From positions 52,501 through 116,500 of the forward strand of contig CAUPSS010000290.1 in assembly GCA_963514095.1 (NCBI GenBank): a stretch of 64,000 nt of DNA. Direction: 5' to 3'. A program made the translations under genes and the position numbers. Of the stretch, positions 1 through 16,100 are shown in pieces (position 1 is the stretch's first letter; every line of letters begins with the position of its first letter). Source of the stretch: Eutrigla gurnardus (Eukaryota; Chordata; Actinopteri; Perciformes; Triglidae). A model generated the notes under the pieces. It was not told where the DNA came from. It saw nothing but the letters and a program-made list of their open reading frames with translations, and did no database searches.

Positions 1-204
1 CATGACTGGAGCTTGTTATCAAAGCCAAGCACACCAGTGATGTCATGACTTCAGCTTTGTATCAAAGGAAAGCAGGTCAACTGAACATTCTAAATGTGGT
101 GTCATGAGTTGAACTTGTTCCCAAAGCCAACCACACCAGTGATGTCATGACTTGAGCTTGGATGGATGTATGGATGAATGGATGTATGGATGTATGGATG
201 TATG

Positions 205-279
<75 letters not shown>

Positions 280-280
280 G

Positions 281-334
<54 letters not shown>

Positions 335-524
335 AACTCATGGCAGCTACAAATTTAAATATTGTGAATTGACTTGAGTTTTTTAGCAAAGCCATTTAGG
401 GCATCTGAACATTTTAAATGTGCTGTCATGAGTTGAACTTGTTCCCAAAGCCAACCACACCAGTGATGTCATGACTTGAGCTTGGATGGATGGATGGATG
501 TATGGATGGATGTATGGATGTATG

Positions 525-610
<86 letters not shown>

Positions 611-1440
611 AACTCATGGCAGCTACAAATTTAAATATTGTGAATTGACTTGAGTTTTTTAGCAAAGCCATTTAGGGCATCTGAACATTTTAAATGTGCT
701 GTCATGAGTTGAACTTGTTCCCAAAGCCAACCACACCAGTGATGTCATGACTTGAGCTTGGATGGATGGATGGATGTATGGATGGATGTATGGATGTATG
801 GATAGATAGATAGATAGATAGATAGATAGAAAGTCTTGGCAGCTACAAATTTAAATATTATGTGTTCACTTGAGTTTTGTAGCAAAGCCATATAGGGCAT
901 CTGAACATTTTAAATGTGATGTCATGAGTTGAACTTGTTATCAAAGCCAACCACACCAGTGATGTCATGACTTCAGCTTTGTATCAAAGGAAAGCAGGTC
1001 AATTGAACATTCTAAATGTGGTGTCATGTCTTGAGTTTTCTAGCAAAGCCATTATGGGCATCTGAATTTTCTAAATGTGATGTCATGACTGGAGCTTGTT
1101 ATCAAAGCCAAGCACACCAGTGATGTCATGACTTCAGCTTTGTATCAAAGGAAAGCAGGTCAACTGAACATTCTAAATATGGTGTCATGACTTGAGTTTT
1201 CTAGCAAAGCCATTTAGGGCATCTGAACATTCTAAATGTGATGTCATGACTGGAGCTTGTTATCAAAGCAAGCACACCAGTGATGTCATGACTTCAGCTT
1301 TGTATCAAAGGAAAGCAGGTCAATTGAACATTCTAAATGTGGTGTCATGACTGGAGCTTGTTATCAAAGCCAAGCACACCAGTGATGTCATGACTTCAGC
1401 TTTGTATCAAAGGAAAGCAGGTCAACTGAACATTCTAAAT

Positions 1441-1549
1441 GTGGTGTCATGAGTTGAACTTGTTCCCAAAGCCAACCACACCAGTGATGTCATGACTTGA
1501 GCTTGGATGGATGTATGGATGAATGGATGTATGGATGTATGGATGTATG

Positions 1550-1628
<79 letters not shown>

Positions 1629-1629
1629 G

Positions 1630-1703
<74 letters not shown>

Positions 1704-1788
1704 AACTCATGGCAGCTACAAATTTAAATATTGTGAATTGACTTGAGTTTTTTAGCAAAGCCATTTAGGGCATCTGAACATTTTAAAT
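1441..1788. repeat. Exemplar GATA block (D unit)
   Basis: It opens with a C-like monomer containing GAACTTGTTCCCAAAGCC, then the head GTGATGTCATGACTTGAGC. A GGAT/GTAT/GAAT stretch and a GATA tract follow. The block then has AAACTCATGGCAGCTAC, an AT-rich stretch (AAATTTAAATATT) and a B-like end with CTTGAGTTTTTTAGCAAAGC. The microsatellite therefore sits inside what was an A (or C) monomer. The next block starts with GTGCTGTCATGAG. Confidence 0.88.
1550..1702. repeat. (GATA)n microsatellite, exemplar tract
   Basis: About 38 tandem GATA units in one 153-bp tract, broken once by GATG near 1627. It is preceded by a degenerate GGAT/GTAT run. Equivalent tracts recur about 110 times; the longest I measured are 157 bp (11566-11722 and 12891-13047). 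On the minus strand a TATC repeat reads as Tyr-Leu-Ser-Ile in every frame, which creates long spurious ORFs. Confidence 0.97.
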
Positions 1789-1893
1789 GTGCTGTCATGA
1801 GTTGAACTTGTTCCCAAAGCCAACCACACCAGTGATGTCATGACTTGAGCTTGGATGGATGGATGGATGTATGGATGGATGTATGGATGTATG

Positions 1894-1975
<82 letters not shown>

Positions 1976-2165
1976 AACTCATGGCAGCTACAAATTTAAA
2001 TATTGTGAATTGACTTGAGTTTTTTAGCAAAGCCATTTAGGGCATCTGAACATTTTAAATGTGCTGTCATGAGTTGAACTTGTTCCCAAAGCCAACCACA
2101 CCAGTGATGTCATGACTTGAGCTTGGATGGATGGATGGATGTATGGATGGATGTATGGATGTATG

Positions 2166-2247
<82 letters not shown>

Positions 2248-2437
2248 AACTCATGGCAGCTACAAATTTAAATATTGTGAATTGACTTGAGTTTTTTAGC
2301 AAAGCCATTTAGGGCATCTGAACATTTTAAATGTGCTGTCATGAGTTGAACTTGTTCCCAAAGCCAACCACACCAGTGATGTCATGACTTGAGCTTGGAT
2401 GGATGGATGGATGTATGGATGGATGTATGGATGTATG

Positions 2438-2543
<106 letters not shown>

Positions 2544-2671
2544 AAGTCTTGGCAGCTACAAATTTAAATATTATGTGTTCACTTGAGTTTTGTAGCAAAG
2601 CCATATAGGGCATCTGAACATTTTAAATGTGATGTCATGAGTTGAACTTGTTATCAAAGCCAACCACACCA

Positions 2672-2730
2672 GTGATGTCATGACTTCAGCTTTGTATCAA
2701 AGGAAAGCAGGTCAATTGAACATTCTAAAT
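2672..2730. repeat. Satellite monomer A (59 bp), exemplar
   Basis: The head contains the palindrome GTCATGAC, the middle GCTTTGTATCAAAGG, and the end is CAATTGAACATTCTAAAT (a CAACTGAAC version alternates with it). It aligns along its whole length with monomer B at 2892-2950, and its first ~30 bp align with monomer C, so the three probably descend from one ~59-bp unit. Confidence 0.85.
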
Positions 2731-2891
2731 GTGGTGTCATGTCTTGAGTTTTCTAGCAAAGCCATTATGGGCATCTGAATTTTCTAAATGTGATGTCATG
2801 ACTGGAGCTTGTTATCAAAGCCAAGCACACCAGTGATGTCATGACTTCAGCTTTGTATCAAAGGAAAGCAGGTCAACTGAACATTCTAAAT

Positions 2892-2950
2892 ATGGTGTCA
2901 TGACTTGAGTTTTCTAGCAAAGCCATTTAGGGCATCTGAACATTCTAAAT
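2892..2950. repeat. Satellite monomer B (59 bp), exemplar
   Basis: It has a GTCATGACTTGAG head, then TTTTCTAGCAAAGCCATTT, then AGGGCATCTGAACATTCTAA. It is the same length as A and shares both ends with it. Zone-specific variants exist: the type I first-tail form with CATTATGGGC, and the type III form with CATGACGTGAG and GCATTTGAAC. Confidence 0.85.
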
Positions 2951-2993
2951 GTGATGTCATGACTGGAGCTTGTTATCAAAGCCAAGCACACCA
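2951..2993. repeat. Satellite monomer C (43 bp), exemplar
   Basis: It opens like A and B, continues GGAGCTTGTTATCAAAGCC and AAGCACACCA, then stops 16 bp short so the next A begins directly. The retrotransposon at 49906 is inserted into a monomer of this class, between the G of CCAAG and CACACCA. Confidence 0.85.
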
Positions 2994-3263
2994 GTGATGT
3001 CATGACTTCAGCTTTGTATCAAAGGAAAGCAGGTCAATTGAACATTCTAAATGTGGTGTCATGACTGGAGCTTGTTATCAAAGCCAAGCACACCAGTGAT
3101 GTCATGACTTCAGCTTTGTATCAAAGGAAAGCAGGTCAACTGAACATTCTAAATGTGGTGTCATGAGTTGAACTTGTTCCCAAAGCCAACCACACCAGTG
3201 ATGTCATGACTTGAGCTTGGATGGATGTATGGATGAATGGATGTATGGATGTATGGATGTATG

Positions 3264-3346
<83 letters not shown>

Positions 3347-3347
3347 G

Positions 3348-3389
<42 letters not shown>

Positions 3390-3579
3390 AACTCATGGCA
3401 GCTACAAATTTAAATATTGTGAATTGACTTGAGTTTTTTAGCAAAGCCATTTAGGGCATCTGAACATTTTAAATGTGCTGTCATGAGTTGAACTTGTTCC
3501 CAAAGCCAACCACACCAGTGATGTCATGACTTGAGCTTGGATGGATGGATGGATGTATGGATGGATGTATGGATGTATG

Positions 3580-3654
<75 letters not shown>

Positions 3655-3655
3655 G

Positions 3656-3729
<74 letters not shown>

Positions 3730-3919
3730 AACTCATGGCAGCTACAAATTTAAATATTGTGAATTGACTTGAGTTTTTTAGCAAAGCCATTTAGGGCATC
3801 TGAACATTTTAAATGTGCTGTCATGAGTTGAACTTGTTCCCAAAGCCAACCACACCAGTGATGTCATGACTTGAGCTTGGATGGATGGATGGATGTATGG
3901 ATGGATGTATGGATGTATG

Positions 3920-3997
<78 letters not shown>

Positions 3998-4717
3998 AAG
4001 TCTTGGCAGCTACAAATTTAAATATTATGTGTTCACTTGAGTTTTGTAGCAAAGCCATATAGGGCATCTGAACATTTTAAATGTGATGTCATGAGTTGAA
4101 CTTGTTATCAAAGCCAACCACACCAGTGATGTCATGACTTCAGCTTTGTATCAAAGGAAAGCAGGTCAATTGAACATTCTAAATGTGGTGTCATGTCTTG
4201 AGTTTTCTAGCAAAGCCATTATGGGCATCTGAATTTTCTAAATGTGATGTCATGACTGGAGCTTGTTATCAAAGCCAAGCACACCAGTGATGTCATGACT
4301 TCAGCTTTGTATCAAAGGAAAGCAGGTCAACTGAACATTCTAAATATGGTGTCATGACTTGAGTTTTCTAGCAAAGCCATTTAGGGCATCTGAACATTCT
4401 AAATGTGATGTCATGACTGGAGCTTGTTATCAAAGCCAAGCACACCAGTGATGTCATGACTTCAGCTTTGTATCAAAGGAAAGCAGGTCAATTGAACATT
4501 CTAAATGTGGTGTCATGACTGGAGCTTGTTATCAAAGCCAAGCACACCAGTGATGTCATGACTTCAGCTTTGTATCAAAGGAAAGCAGGTCAACTGAACA
4601 TTCTAAATGTGGTGTCATGAGTTGAACTTGTTCCCAAAGCCAACCACACCAGTGATGTCATGACTTGAGCTTGGATGGATGTATGGATAAATGGATGTAT
4701 GGATGTATGGATGTATG

Positions 4718-4768
<51 letters not shown>

Positions 4769-4769
4769 G

Positions 4770-4855
<86 letters not shown>

Positions 4856-5045
4856 AACTCATGGCAGCTACAAATTTAAATATTGTGAATTGACTTGAGT
4901 TTTTTAGCAAAGCCATTTAGGGCATCTGAACATTTTAAATGTGCTGTCATGAGTTGAACTTGTTCCCAAAGCCAACCACACCAGTGATGTCATGACTTGA
5001 GCTTGGATGGATGGATGGATGTATGGATGGATGTATGGATGTATG

Positions 5046-5100
<55 letters not shown>

Positions 5101-5101
5101 G

Positions 5102-5179
<78 letters not shown>

Positions 5180-5369
5180 AACTCATGGCAGCTACAAATT
5201 TAAATATTGTGAATTGACTTGAGTTTTTTAGCAAAGCCATTTAGGGCATCTGAACATTTTAAATGTGCTGTCATGAGTTGAACTTGTTCCCAAAGCCAAC
5301 CACACCAGTGATGTCATGACTTGAGCTTGGATGGATGGATGGATGTATGGATGGATGTATGGATGTATG

Positions 5370-5427
<58 letters not shown>

Positions 5428-5617
5428 AACTCATGGCAGCTACAAATTTAAATATTGTGAATTGACTTGAGTTTTTTAGCAAAGCCATTTAGGGCATCTG
5501 AACATTTTAAATGTGCTGTCATGAGTTGAACTTGTTCCCAAAGCCAACCACACCAGTGATGTCATGACTTGAGCTTGGATGGATGGATGGATGTATGGAT
5601 GGATGTATGGATGTATG

Positions 5618-5715
<98 letters not shown>

Positions 5716-6435
5716 AAGTCTTGGCAGCTACAAATTTAAATATTATGTGTTCACTTGAGTTTTGTAGCAAAGCCATATAGGGCATCTGAACATTTTAAAT
5801 GTGATGTCATGAGTTGAACTTGTTATCAAAGCCAACCACACCAGTGATGTCATGACTTCAGCTTTGTATCAAAGGAAAGCAGGTCAATTGAACATTCTAA
5901 ATGTGGTGTCATGTCTTGAGTTTTCTAGCAAAGCCATTATGGGCATCTGAATTTTCTAAATGTGATGTCATGACTGGAGCTTGTTATCAAAGCCAAGCAC
6001 ACCAGTGATGTCATGACTTCAGCTTTGTATCAAAGGAAAGCAGGTCAACTGAACATTCTAAATATGGTGTCATGACTTGAGTTTTCTAGCAAAGCCATTT
6101 AGGGCATCTGAACATTCTAAATGTGATGTCATGACTGGAGCTTGTTATCAAAGCCAAGCACACCAGTGATGTCATGACTTCAGCTTTGTATCAAAGGAAA
6201 GCAGGTCAATTGAACATTCTAAATGTGGTGTCATGACTGGAGCTTGTTATCAAAGCCAAGCACACCAGTGATGTCATGACTTCAGCTTTGTATCAAAGGA
6301 AAGCAGGTCAACTGAACATTCTAAATGTGGTGTCATGAGTTGAACTTGTTCCCAAAGCCAACCACACCAGTGATGTCATGACTTGAGCTTGGATGGATGT
6401 ATGGATGAATGGATGTATGGATGTATGGATGTATG

Positions 6436-6510
<75 letters not shown>

Positions 6511-6511
6511 G

Positions 6512-6549
<38 letters not shown>

Positions 6550-6739
6550 AACTCATGGCAGCTACAAATTTAAATATTGTGAATTGACTTGAGTTTTTTA
6601 GCAAAGCCATTTAGGGCATCTGAACATTTTAAATGTGCTGTCATGAGTTGAACTTGTTCCCAAAGCCAACCACACCAGTGATGTCATGACTTGAGCTTGG
6701 ATGGATGGATGGATGTATGGATGGATGTATGGATGTATG

Positions 6740-6794
<55 letters not shown>

Positions 6795-6795
6795 G

Positions 6796-6857
<62 letters not shown>

Positions 6858-7047
6858 AACTCATGGCAGCTACAAATTTAAATATTGTGAATTGACTTGA
6901 GTTTTTTAGCAAAGCCATTTAGGGCATCTGAACATTTTAAATGTGCTGTCATGAGTTGAACTTGTTCCCAAAGCCAACCACACCAGTGATGTCATGACTT
7001 GAGCTTGGATGGATGGATGGATGTATGGATGGATGTATGGATGTATG

Positions 7048-7129
<82 letters not shown>

Positions 7130-7849
7130 AAGTCTTGGCAGCTACAAATTTAAATATTATGTGTTCACTTGAGTTTTGTAGCAAAGCCATATAGGGCATC
7201 TGAACATTTTAAATGTGATGTCATGAGTTGAACTTGTTATCAAAGCCAACCACACCAGTGATGTCATGACTTCAGCTTTGTATCAAAGGAAAGCAGGTCA
7301 ATTGAACATTCTAAATGTGGTGTCATGTCTTGAGTTTTCTAGCAAAGCCATTATGGGCATCTGAATTTTCTAAATGTGATGTCATGACTGGAGCTTGTTA
7401 TCAAAGCCAAGCACACCAGTGATGTCATGACTTCAGCTTTGTATCAAAGGAAAGCAGGTCAACTGAACATTCTAAATATGGTGTCATGACTTGAGTTTTC
7501 TAGCAAAGCCATTTAGGGCATCTGAACATTCTAAATGTGATGTCATGACTGGAGCTTGTTATCAAAGCCAAGCACACCAGTGATGTCATGACTTCAGCTT
7601 TGTATCAAAGGAAAGCAGGTCAATTGAACATTCTAAATGTGGTGTCATGACTGGAGCTTGTTATCAAAGCCAAGCACACCAGTGATGTCATGACTTCAGC
7701 TTTGTATCAAAGGAAAGCAGGTCAACTGAACATTCTAAATGTGGTGTCATGAGTTGAACTTGTTCCCAAAGCCAACCACACCAGTGATGTCATGACTTGA
7801 GCTTGGATGGATGTATGGATAAATGGATGTATGGATGTATGGATGTATG

Positions 7850-7912
<63 letters not shown>

Positions 7913-7913
7913 G

Positions 7914-7999
<86 letters not shown>

Positions 8000-8189
8000 A
8001 ACTCATGGCAGCTACAAATTTAAATATTGTGAATTGACTTGAGTTTTTTAGCAAAGCCATTTAGGGCATCTGAACATTTTAAATGTGCTGTCATGAGTTG
8101 AACTTGTTCCCAAAGCCAACCACACCAGTGATGTCATGACTTGAGCTTGGATGGATGGATGGATGTATGGATGGATGTATGGATGTATG

Positions 8190-8244
<55 letters not shown>

Positions 8245-8245
8245 G

Positions 8246-8307
<62 letters not shown>

Positions 8308-8497
8308 AACTCATGGCAGCTACAAATTTAAATATTGTGAATTGACTTGAGTTTTTTAGCAAAGCCATTTAGGGCATCTGAACATTTTAAATGTGCTGTC
8401 ATGAGTTGAACTTGTTCCCAAAGCCAACCACACCAGTGATGTCATGACTTGAGCTTGGATGGATGGATGGATGTATGGATGGATGTATGGATGTATG

Positions 8498-8595
<98 letters not shown>

Positions 8596-8785
8596 AACTC
8601 ATGGCAGCTACAAATTTAAATATTGTGAATTGACTTGAGTTTTTTAGCAAAGCCATTTAGGGCATCTGAACATTTTAAATGTGCTGTCATGAGTTGAACT
8701 TGTTCCCAAAGCCAACCACACCAGTGATGTCATGACTTGAGCTTGGATGGATGGATGGATGTATGGATGGATGTATGGATGTATG

Positions 8786-8879
<94 letters not shown>

Positions 8880-9599
8880 AAGTCTTGGCAGCTACAAATT
8901 TAAATATTATGTGTTCACTTGAGTTTTGTAGCAAAGCCATATAGGGCATCTGAACATTTTAAATGTGATGTCATGAGTTGAACTTGTTATCAAAGCCAAC
9001 CACACCAGTGATGTCATGACTTCAGCTTTGTATCAAAGGAAAGCAGGTCAATTGAACATTCTAAATGTGGTGTCATGTCTTGAGTTTTCTAGCAAAGCCA
9101 TTATGGGCATCTGAATTTTCTAAATGTGATGTCATGACTGGAGCTTGTTATCAAAGCCAAGCACACCAGTGATGTCATGACTTCAGCTTTGTATCAAAGG
9201 AAAGCAGGTCAACTGAACATTCTAAATATGGTGTCATGACTTGAGTTTTCTAGCAAAGCCATTTAGGGCATCTGAACATTCTAAATGTGATGTCATGACT
9301 GGAGCTTGTTATCAAAGCCAAGCACACCAGTGATGTCATGACTTCAGCTTTGTATCAAAGGAAAGCAGGTCAATTGAACATTCTAAATGTGGTGTCATGA
9401 CTGGAGCTTGTTATCAAAGCCAAGCACACCAGTGATGTCATGACTTCAGCTTTGTATCAAAGGAAAGCAGGTCAACTGAACATTCTAAATGTGGTGTCAT
9501 GAGTTGAACTTGTTCCCAAAGCCAACCACACCAGTGATGTCATGACTTGAGCTTGGATGGATGTATGGATGAATGGATGTATGGATGTATGGATGTATG

Positions 9600-9681
<82 letters not shown>

Positions 9682-9871
9682 AACTCATGGCAGCTACAAA
9701 TTTAAATATTGTGAATTGACTTGAGTTTTTTAGCAAAGCCATTTAGGGCATCTGAACATTTTAAATGTGCTGTCATGAGTTGAACTTGTTCCCAAAGCCA
9801 ACCACACCAGTGATGTCATGACTTGAGCTTGGATGGATGGATGGATGTATGGATGGATGTATGGATGTATG

Positions 9872-9910
<39 letters not shown>

Positions 9911-9911
9911 G

Positions 9912-9993
<82 letters not shown>

Positions 9994-10183
9994 AACTCAT
10001 GGCAGCTACAAATTTAAATATTGTGAATTGACTTGAGTTTTTTAGCAAAGCCATTTAGGGCATCTGAACATTTTAAATGTGCTGTCATGAGTTGAACTTG
10101 TTCCCAAAGCCAACCACACCAGTGATGTCATGACTTGAGCTTGGATGGATGGATGGATGTATGGATGGATGTATGGATGTATG

Positions 10184-10261
<78 letters not shown>

Positions 10262-10451
10262 AACTCATGGCAGCTACAAATTTAAATATTGTGAATTGAC
10301 TTGAGTTTTTTAGCAAAGCCATTTAGGGCATCTGAACATTTTAAATGTGCTGTCATGAGTTGAACTTGTTCCCAAAGCCAACCACACCAGTGATGTCATG
10401 ACTTGAGCTTGGATGGATGGATGGATGTATGGATGGATGTATGGATGTATG

Positions 10452-10533
<82 letters not shown>

Positions 10534-11253
10534 AAGTCTTGGCAGCTACAAATTTAAATATTATGTGTTCACTTGAGTTTTGTAGCAAAGCCATATAGGG
10601 CATCTGAACATTTTAAATGTGATGTCATGAGTTGAACTTGTTATCAAAGCCAACCACACCAGTGATGTCATGACTTCAGCTTTGTATCAAAGGAAAGCAG
10701 GTCAATTGAACATTCTAAATGTGGTGTCATGTCTTGAGTTTTCTAGCAAAGCCATTATGGGCATCTGAATTTTCTAAATGTGATGTCATGACTGGAGCTT
10801 GTTATCAAAGCCAAGCACACCAGTGATGTCATGACTTCAGCTTTGTATCAAAGGAAAGCAGGTCAACTGAACATTCTAAATATGGTGTCATGACTTGAGT
10901 TTTCTAGCAAAGCCATTTAGGGCATCTGAACATTCTAAATGTGATGTCATGACTGGAGCTTGTTATCAAAGCCAAGCACACCAGTGATGTCATGACTTCA
11001 GCTTTGTATCAAAGGAAAGCAGGTCAATTGAACATTCTAAATGTGGTGTCATGACTGGAGCTTGTTATCAAAGCCAAGCACACCAGTGATGTCATGACTT
11101 CAGCTTTGTATCAAAGGAAAGCAGGTCAACTGAACATTCTAAATGTGGTGTCATGAGTTGAACTTGTTCCCAAAGCCAACCACACCAGTGATGTCATGAC
11201 TTGAGCTTGGATGGATGTATGGATGAATGGATGTATGGATGTATGGATGTATG

Positions 11254-11328
<75 letters not shown>

Positions 11329-11329
11329 G

Positions 11330-11375
<46 letters not shown>

Positions 11376-11565
11376 AACTCATGGCAGCTACAAATTTAAA
11401 TATTGTGAATTGACTTGAGTTTTTTAGCAAAGCCATTTAGGGCATCTGAACATTTTAAATGTGCTGTCATGAGTTGAACTTGTTCCCAAAGCCAACCACA
11501 CCAGTGATGTCATGACTTGAGCTTGGATGGATGGATGGATGTATGGATGGATGTATGGATGTATG

Positions 11566-11640
<75 letters not shown>

Positions 11641-11641
11641 G

Positions 11642-11723
<82 letters not shown>

Positions 11724-11913
11724 AACTCATGGCAGCTACAAATTTAAATATTGTGAATTGACTTGAGTTTTTTAGCAAAGCCATTTAGGGCATCTGAACA
11801 TTTTAAATGTGCTGTCATGAGTTGAACTTGTTCCCAAAGCCAACCACACCAGTGATGTCATGACTTGAGCTTGGATGGATGGATGGATGTATGGATGGAT
11901 GTATGGATGTATG

Positions 11914-11991
<78 letters not shown>

Positions 11992-12076
11992 AAGTCTTGG
12001 CAGCTACAAATTTAAATATTATGTGTTCACTTGAGTTTTGTAGCAAAGCCATATAGGGCATCTGAACATTTTAAAT

Positions 12077-12441
12077 GTGATGTCATGAGTTGAACTTGTT
12101 ATCAAAGCCAACCACACCAGTGATGTCATGACTTCAGCTTTGTATCAAAGGAAAGCAGGTCAATTGAACATTCTAAATGTGGTGTCATGTCTTGAGTTTT
12201 CTAGCAAAGCCATTATGGGCATCTGAATTTTCTAAATGTGATGTCATGACTGGAGCTTGTTATCAAAGCCAAGCACACCAGTGATGTCATGACTTCAGCT
12301 TTGTATCAAAGGAAAGCAGGTCAATTGAACATTCTAAATGTGGTGTCATGACTGGAGCTTGTTATCAAAGCCAAGCACACCAGTGATGTCATGACTTCAG
12401 CTTTGTATCAAAGGAAAGCAGGTCAACTGAACATTCTAAAT
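12077..12441. repeat. HOR tail shortened by one 161-bp trimer
   Basis: The GATA-free tail is 365 bp (C-A-B-C-A-C-A) where the other full-length type I tails I measured are 526 bp. The difference is exactly one C-A-B trimer (43+59+59), with no partial monomer left over. This fits an in-register unequal exchange or slippage between trimers. Confidence 0.85.
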
Positions 12442-12550
12442 GTGGTGTCATGAGTTGAACTTGTTCCCAAAGCCAACCACACCAGTGATGTCATGACTTG
12501 AGCTTGGATGGATGTATGGATAAATGGATGTATGGATGTATGGATGTATG

Positions 12551-12625
<75 letters not shown>

Positions 12626-12626
12626 G

Positions 12627-12700
<74 letters not shown>

Positions 12701-12890
12701 AACTCATGGCAGCTACAAATTTAAATATTGTGAATTGACTTGAGTTTTTTAGCAAAGCCATTTAGGGCATCTGAACATTTTAAATGTGCTGTCATGAGTT
12801 GAACTTGTTCCCAAAGCCAACCACACCAGTGATGTCATGACTTGAGCTTGGATGGATGGATGGATGTATGGATGGATGTATGGATGTATG

Positions 12891-12969
<79 letters not shown>

Positions 12970-12970
12970 G

Positions 12971-13048
<78 letters not shown>

Positions 13049-13238
13049 AACTCATGGCAGCTACAAATTTAAATATTGTGAATTGACTTGAGTTTTTTAG
13101 CAAAGCCATTTAGGGCATCTGAACATTTTAAATGTGCTGTCATGAGTTGAACTTGTTCCCAAAGCCAACCACACCAGTGATGTCATGACTTGAGCTTGGA
13201 TGGATGGATGGATGTATGGATGGATGTATGGATGTATG

Positions 13239-13320
<82 letters not shown>

Positions 13321-14040
13321 AAGTCTTGGCAGCTACAAATTTAAATATTATGTGTTCACTTGAGTTTTGTAGCAAAGCCATATAGGGCATCTGAACATTT
13401 TAAATGTGATGTCATGAGTTGAACTTGTTATCAAAGCCAACCACACCAGTGATGTCATGACTTCAGCTTTGTATCAAAGGAAAGCAGGTCAATTGAACAT
13501 TCTAAATGTGGTGTCATGTCTTGAGTTTTCTAGCAAAGCCATTATGGGCATCTGAATTTTCTAAATGTGATGTCATGACTGGAGCTTGTTATCAAAGCCA
13601 AGCACACCAGTGATGTCATGACTTCAGCTTTGTATCAAAGGAAAGCAGGTCAACTGAACATTCTAAATATGGTGTCATGACTTGAGTTTTCTAGCAAAGC
13701 CATTTAGGGCATCTGAACATTCTAAATGTGATGTCATGACTGGAGCTTGTTATCAAAGCCAAGCACACCAGTGATGTCATGACTTCAGCTTTGTATCAAA
13801 GGAAAGCAGGTCAATTGAACATTCTAAATGTGGTGTCATGACTGGAGCTTGTTATCAAAGCCAAGCACACCAGTGATGTCATGACTTCAGCTTTGTATCA
13901 AAGGAAAGCAGGTCAACTGAACATTCTAAATGTGGTGTCATGAGTTGAACTTGTTCCCAAAGCCAACCACACCAGTGATGTCATGACTTGAGCTTGGATG
14001 GATGTATGGATGAATGGATGTATGGATGTATGGATGTATG

Positions 14041-14122
<82 letters not shown>

Positions 14123-14312
14123 AACTCATGGCAGCTACAAATTTAAATATTGTGAATTGACTTGAGTTTTTTAGCAAAGCCATTTAGGGCATCTGAACAT
14201 TTTAAATGTGCTGTCATGAGTTGAACTTGTTCCCAAAGCCAACCACACCAGTGATGTCATGACTTGAGCTTGGATGGATGGATGGATGTATGGATGGATG
14301 TATGGATGTATG

Positions 14313-14383
<71 letters not shown>

Positions 14384-14384
14384 G

Positions 14385-14422
<38 letters not shown>

Positions 14423-14612
14423 AACTCATGGCAGCTACAAATTTAAATATTGTGAATTGACTTGAGTTTTTTAGCAAAGCCATTTAGGGCATCTGAACAT
14501 TTTAAATGTGCTGTCATGAGTTGAACTTGTTCCCAAAGCCAACCACACCAGTGATGTCATGACTTGAGCTTGGATGGATGGATGGATGTATGGATGGATG
14601 TATGGATGTATG

Positions 14613-14686
<74 letters not shown>

Positions 14687-15297
14687 AAGTCTTGGCAGCT
14701 ACAAATTTAAATATTATGTGTTCACTTGAGTTTTGTAGCAAAGCCATATAGGGCATCTGAACATTTTAAATGTGATGTCATGAGTTGAACTTGTTATCAA
14801 AGCCAACCACACCAGTGATGTCATGACTTCAGCTTTGTATCAAAGGAAAGCAGGTCAATTGAACATTCTAAATGTGGTGTCATGTCTTGAGTTTTCTAGC
14901 AAAGCCATTATGGGCATCTGAATTTTCTAAATGTGATGTCATGACTGGAGCTTGTTATCAAAGCCAAGCACACCAGTGATGTCATGACTTCAGCTTTGTA
15001 TCAAAGGAAAGCAGGTCAACTGAACATTCTAAATATGGTGTCATGACTTGAGTTTTCTAGCAAAGCCATTTAGGGCATCTGAACATTCTAAATGTGATGT
15101 CATGACTGGAGCTTGTTATCAAAGCCAAGCACACCAGTGATGTCATGACTTCAGCTTTGTATCAAAGGAAAGCAGGTCAATTGAACATTCTAAATGTGGT
15201 GTCATGACTGGAGCTTGTTATCAAAGCCAAGCACACCAGTGATGTCATGACTTCAGCTTTGTATCAAAGGAAAGCAGGTCAACTGAACATTCTAAAT

Positions 15298-15406
15298 GTG
15301 GTGTCATGAGTTGAACTTGTTCCCAAAGCCAACCACACCAGTGATGTCATGACTTGAGCTTGGATGGATGTATGGATGAATGGATGTATGGATGTATGGA
15401 TGTATG

Positions 15407-15485
<79 letters not shown>

Positions 15486-15706
15486 GGATAGATAGATAGA
15501 TAGATAGATAGATAGAAACTCATGGCAGCTACAAATTTAAATATTGTGAATTGACTTGAGTTTTTTAGCAAAGCCATTTAGGGCATCTGAACATTTTAAA
15601 TGTGCTGTCATGAGTTGAACTTGTTCCCAAAGCCAACCACACCAGTGATGTCATGACTTGAGCTTGGATGGATGGATGGATGTATGGATGGATGTATGGA
15701 TGTATG

Positions 15707-15761
<55 letters not shown>

Positions 15762-15762
15762 G

Positions 15763-15832
<70 letters not shown>

Positions 15833-16026
15833 AACTCATGGCAGCTACAAATTTAAATATTGTGAATTGACTTGAGTTTTTTAGCAAAGCCATTTAGGGC
15901 ATCTGAACATTTTAAATGTGCTGTCATGAGTTGAACTTGTTCCCAAAGCCAACCACACCAGTGATGTCATGACTTGAGCTTGGATGGATGTATGGATGGA
16001 TGTATGGATGGATGGATGGATAGATG

Positions 16027-16100
<74 letters not shown>

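Noticed and set aside
2629..3154. CRISPR-like alternation of repeats and spacers in HOR tails
   Set aside because: The 'spacers' are themselves repeated monomers in fixed order, there are no cas genes, and the context is eukaryotic.
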